Shown: positions 1 to 8,766, counted from the first letter of the stretch. The stretch is DNA of 64,000 nucleotides from Candidatus Sulfopaludibacter sp. SbA3 (GCA_945861625.1 CAMAVI010000003.1:1-64000); one strand, 5' to 3'. Numbers and translations: made by a program. The notes: generated from the letters alone by a model not told the origin.

Positions 1-834
1 ATTCCAACGGTCAGCGTTCATCTGGGTGTGGAGATGTCTACGATTGACCTGGGCGCGCCGGCATTCACGTCCGCGCAGGTGGAGCGGGCCGAGGAGCGCT
101 GCGCGGAAATCGTGAGCGAAGCCCGGTCCGTCGCGATCACCTTTGACGACGCCAGCGCGGATCTTGGCCTCCGCAAGGCTTCTGAGCGCACTGGCACGCT
201 GCGAATTGTCTCGATCGAGGGCGTGGATCGCAGCGCGTGCGGCGGGACTCATGTGAGAACGACGGCGGAGATAGGGCCGGTGCTCGTGCGCAAGCTGGAC
301 AAGATGCGCGGCAACGTGCGAGTCGAATTTGTGTGCGGGCTGCGGGCGCTCCGGCTAGCGCGAGCGGATTTTCGGGCCATGCAGGATATCTCGCGGCTGG
401 TGTCGGTTCCGGCCGGTGAAACAGCCTCCGTTGTGGCCGCGCAGATGGAGCGGCTTAAAGCGATGGAGAAGACCGCAAATCGGCTGGCCGTGGAACTGGC
501 GCTGCGCGAAGGGAAGGAGCTGTGGGCGGCGACCGAACCCGACGCATCCGGCATGCGGCGGCTGACCGTCCAGGGACCCATCGACGACGCCGTGCGAACC
601 CGCGCGCAGGCGTTCTGTTCGCTTGGACAAGCAGTCTTCCTGGCCCAGTCGCCGGATCCGCCGTTACTCTTACTTGCCGCGTCGGCCGATTCCGGCTTGC
701 ACGCGGGAGAGCGGGTCAAGGCAGCAGTGACCGCGGCGGGTGGCCGCGGCGGAGGCAACCAGGCGCTGGCACAAGGAAGTTTGCCCGCCGGCGCGGATTT
801 GGACGCGATCGCCCGGACTCTTTTGCTAACCTGA
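1..834 (+). CDS. Alanyl-tRNA editing protein (AlaX-like) with DHHA1 tail, 5' partial
   Basis: The reading frame is open from the first base, so the N-terminus lies outside the window; 277 residues are visible. The segment starting IPTVSVHLG, followed by the zinc-site motif CGGTH at visible residues 80-84, is characteristic of the editing domain of alanyl-tRNA synthetase and the free-standing AlaX proteins, which hydrolyse mischarged Ser- or Gly-tRNA(Ala). The roughly 150 residues after the motif (from VRVEFVCG on) fit a DHHA1 domain, as in long AlaX proteins. It could in principle be the C-terminal half of a full AlaRS; the missing N-terminus prevents a decision, but the visible length suits AlaX-L. 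The next gene starts 5 bases after its stop. Confidence 0.82.
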   Translation: MPTVSVHLGVEMSTIDLGAPAFTSAQVERAEERCAEIVSEARSVAITFDDASADLGLRKASERTGTLRIVSIEGVDRSACGGTHVRTTAEIGPVLVRKLDKMRGNVRVEFVCGLRALRLARADFRAMQDISRLVSVPAGETASVVAAQMERLKAMEKTANRLAVELALREGKELWAATEPDASGMRRLTVQGPIDDAVRTRAQAFCSLGQAVFLAQSPDPPLLLLAASADSGLHAGERVKAAVTAAGGRGGGNQALAQGSLPAGADLDAIARTLLLT

Positions 835-839
835 TACAG

Positions 840-1214
840 ATGCCTGACAACAATCGCCGTTTCCAAGCCGGGCCCGATCCTTTCGGCCGCACCTGGGAAA
901 TTGAGTTCCGCTGGCTGCAGACCGGCATCTCGATCCGTCATGCCGATACGGTGGACGTGAAATTCATTGTGTGGACGCACGGCAGCTCCGGGGATGCCGA
1001 GCCCAAGCAGGAAAAAGTCATCGCATTGCCTCACCTGGCATTGTTGACACTTTCCGCCAAGACCGGCCATCCGCTGACAGATCCCTGGTGCCTGAAACTG
1101 GCCGCGCGCCATCTCCGCTATATGATCACGTCCGGTGAGGATCTGGAAAAGACTCTCGTGACAGTCGCGCCCGCTGAGCTGGAGCGCGCCGCTGGACTTG
1201 CGCAAGCGGCTTAA
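840..1214 (+). CDS. Conserved hypothetical protein, 124 aa
   Basis: A 124-residue soluble protein beginning MPDNNRRFQAG, with no signal peptide or membrane segment. The ATG at 840 lies 5 bases after the stop of the alanyl-tRNA editing gene, so the two are probably co-transcribed. The open frame extends further upstream inside the editing gene, but a start there would give a long out-of-frame overlap, so 840 is preferred. The middle of the protein (residues 20-55) has alternating hydrophobic positions typical of a beta-rich fold, with a helical C-terminus. I do not recognise the family. The base composition and codon pattern look native. Confidence 0.7.
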   Translation: MPDNNRRFQAGPDPFGRTWEIEFRWLQTGISIRHADTVDVKFIVWTHGSSGDAEPKQEKVIALPHLALLTLSAKTGHPLTDPWCLKLAARHLRYMITSGEDLEKTLVTVAPAELERAAGLAQAA

Positions 1215-1284
1215 CATATCCGCATCGTGGTAATAATGGATTTTGTCATCGGCGAGACGATGACGAAAAGGAAGGAGCCCACCC

Positions 1285-1518
1285 ATGGTCAACTGCCCGC
1301 AGTGCGACGCGGCCATCGATGTTGACGAGGAAGAGTTAGATGAAGGAGATCCGCTTCTTTGCGAGGAGTGCGGCGACAGCCTCAGTGTGACTGGACTGAA
1401 CCCGCTGGAGCTCTCGCCTGAAGCCGATGCTGACGACGACGACGAGGATGTCGACGAAGACGATGACCTCGATGATGACGAAGAGGACGATGACGAAGAC
1501 GATGACGACAAGGATTAG
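1285..1518 (+). CDS. LysW-like zinc-ribbon protein with polyacidic tail
   Basis: A 77-residue protein. Residues 1-45 carry a zinc ribbon with C4-x2-C7 and C26-x2-C29 and the stretch LNPLELSPE, which resembles LysW, the amino-group carrier protein of lysine/arginine biosynthesis. Residues 46-77 are almost only Asp and Glu. LysW normally ends in EDWGE, whose terminal Glu is the conjugation site; here the C-terminus is DDDDKD, so a carrier role by the known chemistry is unlikely. A good ribosome site (AAGGAAGG) precedes the ATG. The last 17 bases overlap the start of the next gene, so translation may be coupled. The function is unknown; a zinc-binding adaptor is one possibility. Confidence 0.8.
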   Translation: MVNCPQCDAAIDVDEEELDEGDPLLCEECGDSLSVTGLNPLELSPEADADDDDEDVDEDDDLDDDEEDDDEDDDDKD

Positions 1519-1873
1519 GCTGTTTCCTGCCGTTGCGGTCCTCGCCACGCTCATTTCCGGAAACGCGCTTGTCGCGCAGAAGGGTACCCACGTCGTCGTG
1601 GCGGGATCGGTCTTCCGGGAAAGTGGATTTTCGCTGCCCGGTGCGACGGTGACACTCATGGCGAAGGACATGCCGAAAGGGAAGAGTCTGAAGTCTACGC
1701 TGAAGGCAACGACGGATGCTCGCGGCGAGTTTGCCTTCCGTGTCGCTCCGGCGGCGGCTTACTACGTCATAACGGCATCCATGAAGGGTTTCAAAACGGC
1801 GCGGGCGGAAGCTTCCGTGGCCGGTGAAGAGCGCGTGGATGTAACTTTAATGCTGTCCACTGAATCCAAGTAG
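1502..1873 (+). CDS. Secreted carboxypeptidase-regulatory-like domain protein
   Basis: A 123-residue protein. The ATG at 1502 was chosen because it places a clean Sec signal peptide at the N-terminus (MTTRIRLFPAVAVLATL, likely cleaved after ALVA); the frame is open further upstream, but that part only reads the acidic tail of the previous gene out of frame. The mature part (about residues 30-118) has the pattern of a carboxypeptidase-regulatory-like (transthyretin-like) beta-sandwich: G.V....G..LPGATVTL, TDARGEF.F, and a Y.ITAS..GF repeat. Such domains are common in acidobacterial exported proteins. It sits in the run 1285-3692 and is followed 14 bases later by a similar protein. Confidence 0.75.
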   Translation: MTTRIRLFPAVAVLATLISGNALVAQKGTHVVVAGSVFRESGFSLPGATVTLMAKDMPKGKSLKSTLKATTDARGEFAFRVAPAAAYYVITASMKGFKTARAEASVAGEERVDVTLMLSTESK

Positions 1874-1887
1874 GTAGGAGAAACAGA

Positions 1888-2265
1888 ATGCGATACACGT
1901 GGAACGGTTTACAGGTGGTGGTGGTGATCGTCACTCTGGTTTTGTCCGCGAACCTTTTCGCGCAAAGCAAGTCCCGGGAAGAACGCCGCGCGGAAGCGAA
2001 TTCCCGCGCCGTACAGGGACTGGTCACCGGCGCCAAAGATCAGCCGGTTACGGGGGCTGTTGTGCAGTTGAAAGACATGCGCACTTTGCAGGTGCGTTCC
2101 TACATCACGCAAAGCGATGGCGCGTATCACTTTTCCGGGTTGCGGATGGATATTGAATATCAAGTCACCGCCAAGTCGGACGACGCCACGGCCGGTCCGC
2201 GCAACCTCAGCATTTTCGATACCCGCAAAGACGCGGTCATGAATCTCAAGCTCGAAAAGAAATGA
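1888..2265 (+). CDS. Secreted carboxypeptidase-regulatory-like domain protein
   Basis: 125 residues with a signal peptide (hydrophobic run VVVVIVTLVLSANLFA, cleavage likely before QSKS), then a basic linker and a carboxypeptidase-regulatory-like fold: VQGLVTG, PVTGAVVQLKD, TQSDGAYHFSGL and YQVTAKS. The ribosome site AGGTAGGAG lies 9 bases upstream of the ATG. It overlaps the next gene by 4 bases (ATGA), a strong sign of one transcript. It is a distant paralogue of the preceding small protein. The substrate or partner cannot be read from the sequence. Confidence 0.78.
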   Translation: MRYTWNGLQVVVVIVTLVLSANLFAQSKSREERRAEANSRAVQGLVTGAKDQPVTGAVVQLKDMRTLQVRSYITQSDGAYHFSGLRMDIEYQVTAKSDDATAGPRNLSIFDTRKDAVMNLKLEKK

Positions 2266-3692
2266 AGAGCGCGGTCCGCGCTGCGCTTCTTTTTTCCTTC
2301 CTTTCCTTTGGCTTTTCGCAGACCCTGGTATTTGAGCACGCGACGGTAATTGACGCCACTGGAGCCGCGCCCCAAAAAAACGTTTCGGTGGTGGTCAGCG
2401 GAGGGCGTATTGCCGCGATCAGGCAGAGCGTGGAGCCAGTGGCGGGCGCCACTGTCATCGACGCGGCAGGCAAGTTTCTGATTCCAGGCTTATGGGACAT
2501 GCATGCGCATGTTCCGATTCCACAAATTGCCTTGCCGCTGTTTGTGGCCAACGGTGTTACGGGAATCCGCGACATGTATTCGGGGCTCCCCGTGGCATCT
2601 CTTCACCAGTGGGCTACGTTGGCCGAGGCGCCCAGAATTTCCGCTCCCGGATTCATCGATGGGCCTCTGATGCAGAGCGGAGCGAACCTCATCGACGCCA
2701 TGGCGGTCACCTCGCCCGAGGAAGCGCGAGCCGCCGTGATTACATTCGCATCGCGCGGAGTGGACTTCCTCAAGATTTATAACAGCGTGCCGCGAGACGC
2801 TTTCTTTGCGCTGGCGGAGGAGGCCCGCGCCGCGGGCGTTGCCGTAGTGGGTCACGTTCCGGAGGCGGTCAGTCCAGCCGAAGCTTCGGCGGCTGGGATG
2901 CAGAGCCAGGAACACTTGAACAATCTCCTGCTCGGCGCTTCTTCGCGGGAGGAAACACTGCGCGCCGAACGCGTGGCCATGATGTTTGACCCAAGGCTGA
3001 CCGGACAGCAGCGCTTGCGCCTGCTCGCCTGGCCTTTGCTGGCGGGCCTGGTCGATACGTACGATGAGAAAAAAGCCGCTGCGATGTTTCAGGCCTTTGT
3101 CCGGAATCACACGTGGCAGACCCCCACGTTGTCGCTCCAGGATGGTTTCATCCACGAGCGGGATACGGAATTCATCCAGGACCCCCGCCGCCGTTACTTG
3201 CCGAAAGCGTGGACCGATAACTGGGACCCCGGAACCATCTATTACCTGCGCGATGAATCGGCCGCCGAATATGAAGTTCTGCACCAGCGTATGAGGATGC
3301 TGATGACGCGCTACCGCAAGCTGGTGGGAGACATGCACCGCGCTGGCGTGGGGTTGCTCGCCGGTACCGATACCAGCCCGCTCAATCCCGTGCTGCCCGG
3401 CTGGGGTTTGCACCAGGAACTCGCATTGCTGGTGGAGTGCGGATTGACCCCGCTCGAAGCGCTGCAGACCGCAACCCGGAATCCGGCACTGTACTTTGGA
3501 ACAGAGAAAGACGCCGGGACGCTGGAAGCAGGCAAACTCGCCGATTTGGTGATGCTGGATGCAGATCCGTTGGAAGATATCCACAATACGCAGGCGATCG
3601 CGGGAGTTGTCTTAAAGGGGCGCTACTATTCGCGGCGGGATTTGGATGCCATGCTGGAGCGCGTGGCGGAAATCTCCGCGTCTCTCCGCTGA
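2262..3692 (+). CDS. Secreted metal-dependent amidohydrolase (imidazolonepropionase-like)
   Basis: 476 residues. A signal peptide (MKSAVRAALLFSFLSFGFSQ) is followed by the small beta domain and the TIM barrel of the amidohydrolase superfamily. Metal ligands are recognisable: H81 and H83 (MHAHV), a lysine in FLKIY, histidines in VVGHVPE and QEHLNN, and aspartate in AGTDTSP. The C-terminal stretch ADLVMLDADPL is typical of imidazolonepropionase-like and prolidase-like members. These enzymes hydrolyse cyclic amides, peptides or related bonds; the substrate is not predictable here. Export to the periplasm is likely. It is the last gene of the 1285-3692 cluster and ends 22 bases before a convergent gene. 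Confidence 0.85.
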   Translation: MKSAVRAALLFSFLSFGFSQTLVFEHATVIDATGAAPQKNVSVVVSGGRIAAIRQSVEPVAGATVIDAAGKFLIPGLWDMHAHVPIPQIALPLFVANGVTGIRDMYSGLPVASLHQWATLAEAPRISAPGFIDGPLMQSGANLIDAMAVTSPEEARAAVITFASRGVDFLKIYNSVPRDAFFALAEEARAAGVAVVGHVPEAVSPAEASAAGMQSQEHLNNLLLGASSREETLRAERVAMMFDPRLTGQQRLRLLAWPLLAGLVDTYDEKKAAAMFQAFVRNHTWQTPTLSLQDGFIHERDTEFIQDPRRRYLPKAWTDNWDPGTIYYLRDESAAEYEVLHQRMRMLMTRYRKLVGDMHRAGVGLLAGTDTSPLNPVLPGWGLHQELALLVECGLTPLEALQTATRNPALYFGTEKDAGTLEAGKLADLVMLDADPLEDIHNTQAIAGVVLKGRYYSRRDLDAMLERVAEISASLR

Positions 3693-3714
3693 GCGTCAGC
3701 CGCCGCGGCGCTTC

Positions 3715-5775
3715 TCAATCGCCGCAGCGTTCCACTTGCACCAGGCAACTGTAGAACGCCGGGCCGCCGCCCATATCCGTGAGACGGTCAGAGGTCAGTG
3801 CGTTCGCGTTCGCCCCATCTTCCGCTTTCTTGTTCCAGCGTACCGAAGGTACCCGCACGACTCCCGGCGGCACGACGCCATCCACGTCGGCGCGGAGCAG
3901 TAAGCTGCCGCGATCATTGAATACACGCACCCGCTCGCCGCTCTGAATGCCGCGTGCCGAGGCGTCCTCGCCATGCATGTGGAGCAGGGAAGTGGCCTCA
4001 TCCACGTGCGCCCGGTTGCCGAATGTGGAGTTCATGCTGTCGTCGTTCTTGGAAGAAACCATTTCCAGCGGATAGCGCACGTGCAGCGCCGGATCCCCTA
4101 AGCGCGATTCAACCGGCGGCGTGTACGCCAGCGCCGCGGCGTCAAACTCACACTTGCCCGATGGCGTGCCGAAACCTCCTTGCGCAAACGGCAGAAACGG
4201 CGTGCCGGGTGCGGAGACGTTGAGGCGAATCGAACGCTCCCGGTCCAGGCGCTCCAGGGTGATGCCTTCCAGAAACTTGTGTCCGGAACGCAGCACCGAC
4301 CGGATCATCGCGTCTTCGGAATCGCGGAAGCACTGGTCGTCGAATCCCATCCGCAGCGCCAATTCGCGGAACACTTCCACGTTCGACCGCGCCTCGCCGG
4401 GGGGATCCAAAGCCGGGCGTGCCAGTTGTACGTAGTGATGGCCATAAGCGCGGTAAATGTCCGTGTGTTCCAGAAACGTCGTCGCGGGCAGAACGATATC
4501 CGCATAGTCGGTTGTGTCGGTCGGAAACTGTTCGAGTACGACTGTGAAAAGATCGTCGCGGCGGAATCCGCGCAGAACTTTGTTTTGATGCGGAGCAATC
4601 GCCGCCGGATTCGAATTGTAGACGACAATCGCCTTCACCGGCGGGTCGTTTAGCTCCGTGAGCGCCTTGCCGAGCTCCGACATGTTCACCAGACGGGCTT
4701 CCTTCTTGCCCTTCTGGGCCAGAGAGGAACGCAATTGCAACTCAGGCATCTCGAGCGCCGCGTTGTTGAACTGAAATGCCTGTGAGGTCGTCAACTGCAT
4801 CCCGCCGCCGATTTCTTTCCAGGAACCCGTCAACGCGGGGAGCGCAGCGACAGCTCGCACGGCGGCACCTCCTCGCTCGCTTCGTTGGATGCCGTAGTTG
4901 AGGCGGATCACGGCGGGACGTACCGTGGCGTAATCCCGTGCCAGGTGGACGATGTCCTCGGCCGCGATTCCGGTGAGCGCGGCGACGCGCGCCGGCGGAT
5001 ATTCGCGTGCCAGTTTCGCCAACTCGTCGAAACCGTTCGTGTAGCGGGCGACGTAGTCGGCGTCATGCAATCCTTCTCCGATGATTACGTGCATCAGGCC
5101 GAGGGCCAGCGCGAGATCGCTGCCGGGATGAATCGTGAGATGTTGATCCGCCAGCGCGGCGGTGCGGGTGCGCACGGGATCGATGACGACCAGCTTAGCC
5201 CCGTTGCGGCGTGCCTCCACGATGAACGGCCACAGATGAACGTTGGTCCCGTGAATATTGGCCCCCCACGCCAGAATCAGTTTCGAGTGGCGGAATTGCT
5301 CGGGTTCGGTGGCATAGCGCAGGCCGAGCGTTGCGGTGAGCGCCGCGCCTCCCGTGGAAGAGCAAATCGTGCGATCCAGCCGCGAGGCTCCCAAGCGATG
5401 AAAGAAGCGGCGATCCATGCCGCAGTTATTGAGCAAACCCATCGTGCCGGCGTAGCTGTAAGGCAGTATCGATTCTGAACCGTGTTCAAGCGCGATGGCG
5501 CGCAGACGCTCCGTGATGGTTGCCAGAGCTTCGCTCCAGGAGATGTTTTCAAAGCGACTCTCGCCCTTTGCGCCGATTCGCTTCCGCGGGTGGAGCAGCC
5601 GGTCCGGCGAGTATTCGCGTTCCAGGTACTGCGCGACTTTTCCGCACAGAAAACCGCGGGTTACCGGGTGCTCCGGGTCGCCGCGCAGGCGCGTGGCCTT
5701 GCCCTCTTCCACATGAACCAGGAGCGAACACGCATCCGGGCAATCCAACGCGCAAACGGAGCGGCGAATCTCCAT
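3715..5775 (-). CDS. Molybdopterin-dependent oxidoreductase with N-terminal 4Fe-4S site
   Basis: 686 residues from the ATG at 5775, which puts the iron-sulfur motif at the very N-terminus. Cysteines at C8, C12, C16 and C44 (CALDCPDAC, then GFLCGK) form the 4Fe-4S binding set of the DMSO reductase superfamily. The molybdopterin-binding regions follow, with a candidate metal-ligand segment at TICSSTGG and a C-terminal molydopterin-binding domain. There is no twin-arginine signal, so a cytoplasmic enzyme is expected. Members of this branch oxidise or reduce formate, sulfur compounds or other small molecules; the substrate is unknown. The frame stays open for 54 codons upstream, but that stretch covers the divergent gene. 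A -10-like TATGCT lies 6 bases before the start. Confidence 0.87.
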   Translation of the reverse strand: MEIRRSVCALDCPDACSLLVHVEEGKATRLRGDPEHPVTRGFLCGKVAQYLEREYSPDRLLHPRKRIGAKGESRFENISWSEALATITERLRAIALEHGSESILPYSYAGTMGLLNNCGMDRRFFHRLGASRLDRTICSSTGGAALTATLGLRYATEPEQFRHSKLILAWGANIHGTNVHLWPFIVEARRNGAKLVVIDPVRTRTAALADQHLTIHPGSDLALALGLMHVIIGEGLHDADYVARYTNGFDELAKLAREYPPARVAALTGIAAEDIVHLARDYATVRPAVIRLNYGIQRSERGGAAVRAVAALPALTGSWKEIGGGMQLTTSQAFQFNNAALEMPELQLRSSLAQKGKKEARLVNMSELGKALTELNDPPVKAIVVYNSNPAAIAPHQNKVLRGFRRDDLFTVVLEQFPTDTTDYADIVLPATTFLEHTDIYRAYGHHYVQLARPALDPPGEARSNVEVFRELALRMGFDDQCFRDSEDAMIRSVLRSGHKFLEGITLERLDRERSIRLNVSAPGTPFLPFAQGGFGTPSGKCEFDAAALAYTPPVESRLGDPALHVRYPLEMVSSKNDDSMNSTFGNRAHVDEATSLLHMHGEDASARGIQSGERVRVFNDRGSLLLRADVDGVVPPGVVRVPSVRWNKKAEDGANANALTSDRLTDMGGGPAFYSCLVQVERCGD

Positions 5776-5781
5776 ATTCGA

Positions 5782-5787
5782 AGCATA
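5782..5787 (-). promoter_or_regulatory. Candidate -10 element, leaderless start of the molybdo-oxidoreductase
   Basis: On the minus strand TATGCT ends 6 bases before the ATG at 5775 and there is no Shine-Dalgarno motif between them. A sigma-70-type start would fall at or next to the ATG. No good -35 is visible. Confidence 0.35.
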
Positions 5788-5833
5788 GCAAGCGCGGGCG
5801 CGCCCGGGCCTCTTTCGTGCGATGCTTACGCTT

Positions 5834-6202
5834 ATGAAGACCGCCGCTCTTGTTCTGCAAAATGCCATTCGTCTGCTGGGTGTGATTCTGATTGCGCTCG
5901 GGATCATGTTTTGGACCGGCCACTCGTTGGACCTCATCCGTGTTCACATGCGCCTTGGCGAGGTGTTGGTGCTGCTGTTATGGGTGCTGGCGGGCATCGG
6001 CATGCGGGCTGGTGTGAGGCCTGGGTTCGCATTGGGCACGATTGTTTACGGTTTGTTCATCGTTATGTTTGCGCTGCGCATGGGTGGCTTGCTTGCCGGC
6101 GGCGCACACGTAGCCATTCAGATCCTGCACTTGCTTTTCGGACTCGGAGCCATCGGCCTCGCCGAAAGCATGGGCGCGAAGGTGAAGCGGGCCAACGGAT
6201 AA
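5834..6202 (+). CDS. Small membrane protein, four predicted helices
   Basis: 122 residues from the ATG at 5834; an ATG four codons upstream (5822) is possible. It is hydrophobic throughout, with about four transmembrane segments (near residues 8-27, 37-54, 60-80 and 86-108). I do not recognise a named family. It is divergent from the molybdo-oxidoreductase (59 bases between starts), so the two may share a control region. Its stop codon abuts the stop of the convergent ABC ATPase with no base between them. Confidence 0.75.
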   Translation: MKTAALVLQNAIRLLGVILIALGIMFWTGHSLDLIRVHMRLGEVLVLLLWVLAGIGMRAGVRPGFALGTIVYGLFIVMFALRMGGLLAGGAHVAIQILHLLFGLGAIGLAESMGAKVKRANG

Positions 6203-6988
6203 TCAGTCGACGAGATTCATTTGATAGAAGCCGTGGGCGTGTTCCACGTCCACCGGAGTCTCGAATAATTCTTCCATCTTTGCGCGCGTAAGAACGTCCT
6301 CTGTTCTTCCGTCGAAAAAAATTTGGCCGCTTTTGAGAGCGATGACGCGCTCGATTTCGGGAATGATGTCGGGAAGGTGATGAGTCACCACGATCACCGT
6401 TACTCCCTTATGCGCCAACTTGCGTATCGCGTCGCGCACTTCCCGTTGCGCGCGGATGTCCAGGCTGTTGGTCGGCTCATCCAGCACCAGAGCCTTGGGA
6501 TCGTGAGCCAACGCCCGCGCGAAGACCACTCGCCGCGCCTCGCCGCTGGATAATTCCGTCATCAGCCGGTCGGCCAGATGCAGCACCTCGAAGAACGCAA
6601 GGAGCTCGCGCGCCTTGGCTTCCATCCGTGGTGTCACATGGTGGTTCGGCCAGATACCGATCGAACCGAAGAACGCGCTCAATACGGTTTCCATCGCCGA
6701 GTAGGGCTTCGTGCAAGTCGCGACCAGGTCGTTGGTCACGATGCCCAGCGTCGCCCGCAACTCGAACAGCGTCCAGACTTCATCGCCCCAGATGCGCACC
6801 CGGCTGTCATACGGAAAGCGTGGGTAACACTCCCGAGTGACGGTTTTGAGCAACGTGGACTTGCCGCCGCCGTTGGGTCCCAGGATGGCGACATGCTCGC
6901 CGGCATCGATCGAAAAGGTAACGTTTCGCAGGGCCATGGTGCCCTCGCGTTCCACGGAAACGTTGTCAAATTCCAAAAGCTTTCGCAC
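6203..6988 (-). CDS. ABC transporter ATP-binding protein
   Basis: 261 residues. Walker A GPNGGGKST at 37-45, signature LSSGE at 146-150, Walker B LVLDEP at 167-172, and the switch histidine in VVTHH near 200. The Q-loop region reads VTNDL instead of the usual glutamine form. The start is GTG at 6988, with AGGA upstream. No permease or binding protein is adjacent; the only same-strand neighbour is the TonB-like gene, which ends 44 bases upstream, so the two could share a transcript. The transported substrate is unknown; the domain resembles the ATPases of metal or iron-complex importers and ModF-type proteins. Confidence 0.88.
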   Translation of the reverse strand: MRKLLEFDNVSVEREGTMALRNVTFSIDAGEHVAILGPNGGGKSTLLKTVTRECYPRFPYDSRVRIWGDEVWTLFELRATLGIVTNDLVATCTKPYSAMETVLSAFFGSIGIWPNHHVTPRMEAKARELLAFFEVLHLADRLMTELSSGEARRVVFARALAHDPKALVLDEPTNSLDIRAQREVRDAIRKLAHKGVTVIVVTHHLPDIIPEIERVIALKSGQIFFDGRTEDVLTRAKMEELFETPVDVEHAHGFYQMNLVD

Positions 6989-7032
6989 CTACCGATCCTA
7001 ACATTCTGGTAGGGGCTGGCCTGGCGTTTGTG

Positions 7033-8646
7033 TTAGTTCAGCGTGAAGTTGACGTCGATCTGCGTGACCACTTCCACGGGTTGGCCGTTACGTGTCATGG
7101 GACGGTACACCCACTGGCGCACGGCATCCGTGGCGGCTTGACGCAATTGCGGTGGTCCGCTCACAACCTGCAGGTTGCGAATCACGCCACCCGCGCTGAT
7201 GACCGCGTTGAAGCGAACCGTGCCCTGGATACGTGCTGCTTTTGCAATGCCTGGGTAGCTAGGCGTCACGCGCTTGATCAAGTTGGCCGCCTGGATAGTA
7301 TCATCCACTTGCACCTGCTGCGGCGCGGGTGCGGAAACGGGTGTTGCGGGCGGCGGAGGCGGCGCCACGCGCGGTACCTGGGTTCCCAAAGCTGCAATCG
7401 GCAAGGCCGGGCTGGAGCCTGCCAACGAGGGAGGCGCGTCGATGGCGCCCAGAACCGCGGGCCGCTGACTCTCGGGCGGGGTGAACTGTCGTGCGGCCGG
7501 GCGCGCCACCGTCGGAGTTTCTTCGATTGGTGAGGCGGCGGGCGCCGGAGCCGCTGCCTGCGCCGGGGTTTGCACCACAGCCGCCGCGGGACTTTGTTGC
7601 GGCACGCTGGTTGCGGCCTTCAAAGCGGATGGGGGAACCAAAGCCAGAATGGACTCTTCCGCAACCGCGCCTGACCGGTCCACTACCTCCAGCCGGAACT
7701 CGACTCGCTCGGACTGTGCCGGATACGACATGTGGCCGAACTTCAGTTGGTCCAGAGACACCCCGACCGTGCGGGGTTTCTGGTTGTTCTCCGTGATGAC
7801 AAGCCGGCCTTCGCGGGCCTGTCCGATGAGAGTGCTCTGCGGATTCCAGCGAAGATTAATCGACCCGTTGCTTTCCGGAGTGGCCTGCAACTGCAAAGGG
7901 AAATTATTGACCGTTGATGCGGTCACCGGCACGGGTGCGGCGGTAACGGGGGCGGGCTTAGCGGTCCCATGGCTCCGTGTGAGCAAGCCGGCGCTGACAC
8001 CGCCGATCGCGATGACCACTCCGGCGATCAACACGGTCTTCTTTCCGCCGGGGATTTTCTGGAGGACGCCCGCCAGGCCGGATGGCGGCGCGGGCGGTAG
8101 GGCTGCCCACGCTGGAATCTGTGCGGGCCGGCCGGCACTCGCCGGAAACACCGTACTTTTGGAACGCGGAGCCGGAGCAGCCACCGGAGCAGCGGCTGGA
8201 ACCGGCGCTGCCTTTTTCGTGATCGCCGGTTCGGCGGGTGGCGCGGAAAGCGTGGAAACCGCTTCTGGCCCCGCTGCAACGGGTTTGATTGGAGCTTCCG
8301 CCTTCAGCGCTTCGGCGCGGCTCTCCTTGATCGCGGCAAAGAGGGCCAAGGTGCTGTCCACCGTTTCAGTGCGCTTAGGTAACACCGGTGGCGCAGGTAT
8401 GGGGACTTCGGCAACTGATTGTTCCTGAGCCGCGGATAGTGGGGCGAGTGTTGCGGGAGCTTCCACAGGCTTGACCGGAGGTACGGGTTTCGGCGCTGTG
8501 GTGCCCGAACCGGGGTTTACGCCTGAGCCGAGGAGTGCCGCGAGATTCTCCTCACTGAGAGCAATGGACACCGCTCCAACCTCGCGGTGGGGAGCATTCC
8601 AGTCTCCTTCAGGCAGGCTCTGGCGCGGGTTCTCGGTGTCGGCCAT
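7033..8646 (-). CDS. TonB family energy-transducer-like protein
   Basis: 537 residues from the ATG at 8646, chosen because GGGAG sits 9 bases upstream; an ATG five codons earlier (8661) lacks a site. It has a long Pro/Ala-rich N-terminal half that should be cytoplasmic, one transmembrane helix near residue 210 (VLIAGVVIAIGGVSAGLL), a second variable region and a C-terminal TonB domain (about the last 80 residues: TPSYPGIAKAARIQG, VVSGPPQLRQAA, WVYRPM.RNGQPV). TonB proteins link inner-membrane proton motive force to outer-membrane receptors. The helix in mid-protein, not at the N-terminus, differs from classical TonB, but such architectures occur in acidobacteria. Confidence 0.85.
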   Translation of the reverse strand: MADTENPRQSLPEGDWNAPHREVGAVSIALSEENLAALLGSGVNPGSGTTAPKPVPPVKPVEAPATLAPLSAAQEQSVAEVPIPAPPVLPKRTETVDSTLALFAAIKESRAEALKAEAPIKPVAAGPEAVSTLSAPPAEPAITKKAAPVPAAAPVAAPAPRSKSTVFPASAGRPAQIPAWAALPPAPPSGLAGVLQKIPGGKKTVLIAGVVIAIGGVSAGLLTRSHGTAKPAPVTAAPVPVTASTVNNFPLQLQATPESNGSINLRWNPQSTLIGQAREGRLVITENNQKPRTVGVSLDQLKFGHMSYPAQSERVEFRLEVVDRSGAVAEESILALVPPSALKAATSVPQQSPAAAVVQTPAQAAAPAPAASPIEETPTVARPAARQFTPPESQRPAVLGAIDAPPSLAGSSPALPIAALGTQVPRVAPPPPPATPVSAPAPQQVQVDDTIQAANLIKRVTPSYPGIAKAARIQGTVRFNAVISAGGVIRNLQVVSGPPQLRQAATDAVRQWVYRPMTRNGQPVEVVTQIDVNFTLN

Positions 8647-8708
8647 GTGGTTGTCTCCCATTGGAAGTTCTGAGGGCGCGATTCACCCTTCGTACGACTC
8701 TGCTTAAG

Positions 8709-8737
8709 TTGAATCGGATGTGTAAGGTCAATACTTT
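8709..8737 (+). promoter_or_regulatory. Candidate sigma-70 promoter for the MFS gene
   Basis: TTGAAT (8709-8714), a spacer of 17 bases, then TACTTT (8732-8737), in the divergent region between the TonB-like gene and the MFS gene. The leader to the GTG at 8767 is about 22 bases. Confidence 0.5.
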
Positions 8738-8766
8738 AGTTACGTTCCGAGTGACAATGGAGAGCA

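Noticed and set aside
249..1511. Long minus-strand frame encoding a poly-serine protein of 420 residues
   Set aside because: It is the complement of the GAC/GAT-rich acidic tail plus other real genes; the serine run is an artefact of reading that tail backwards.
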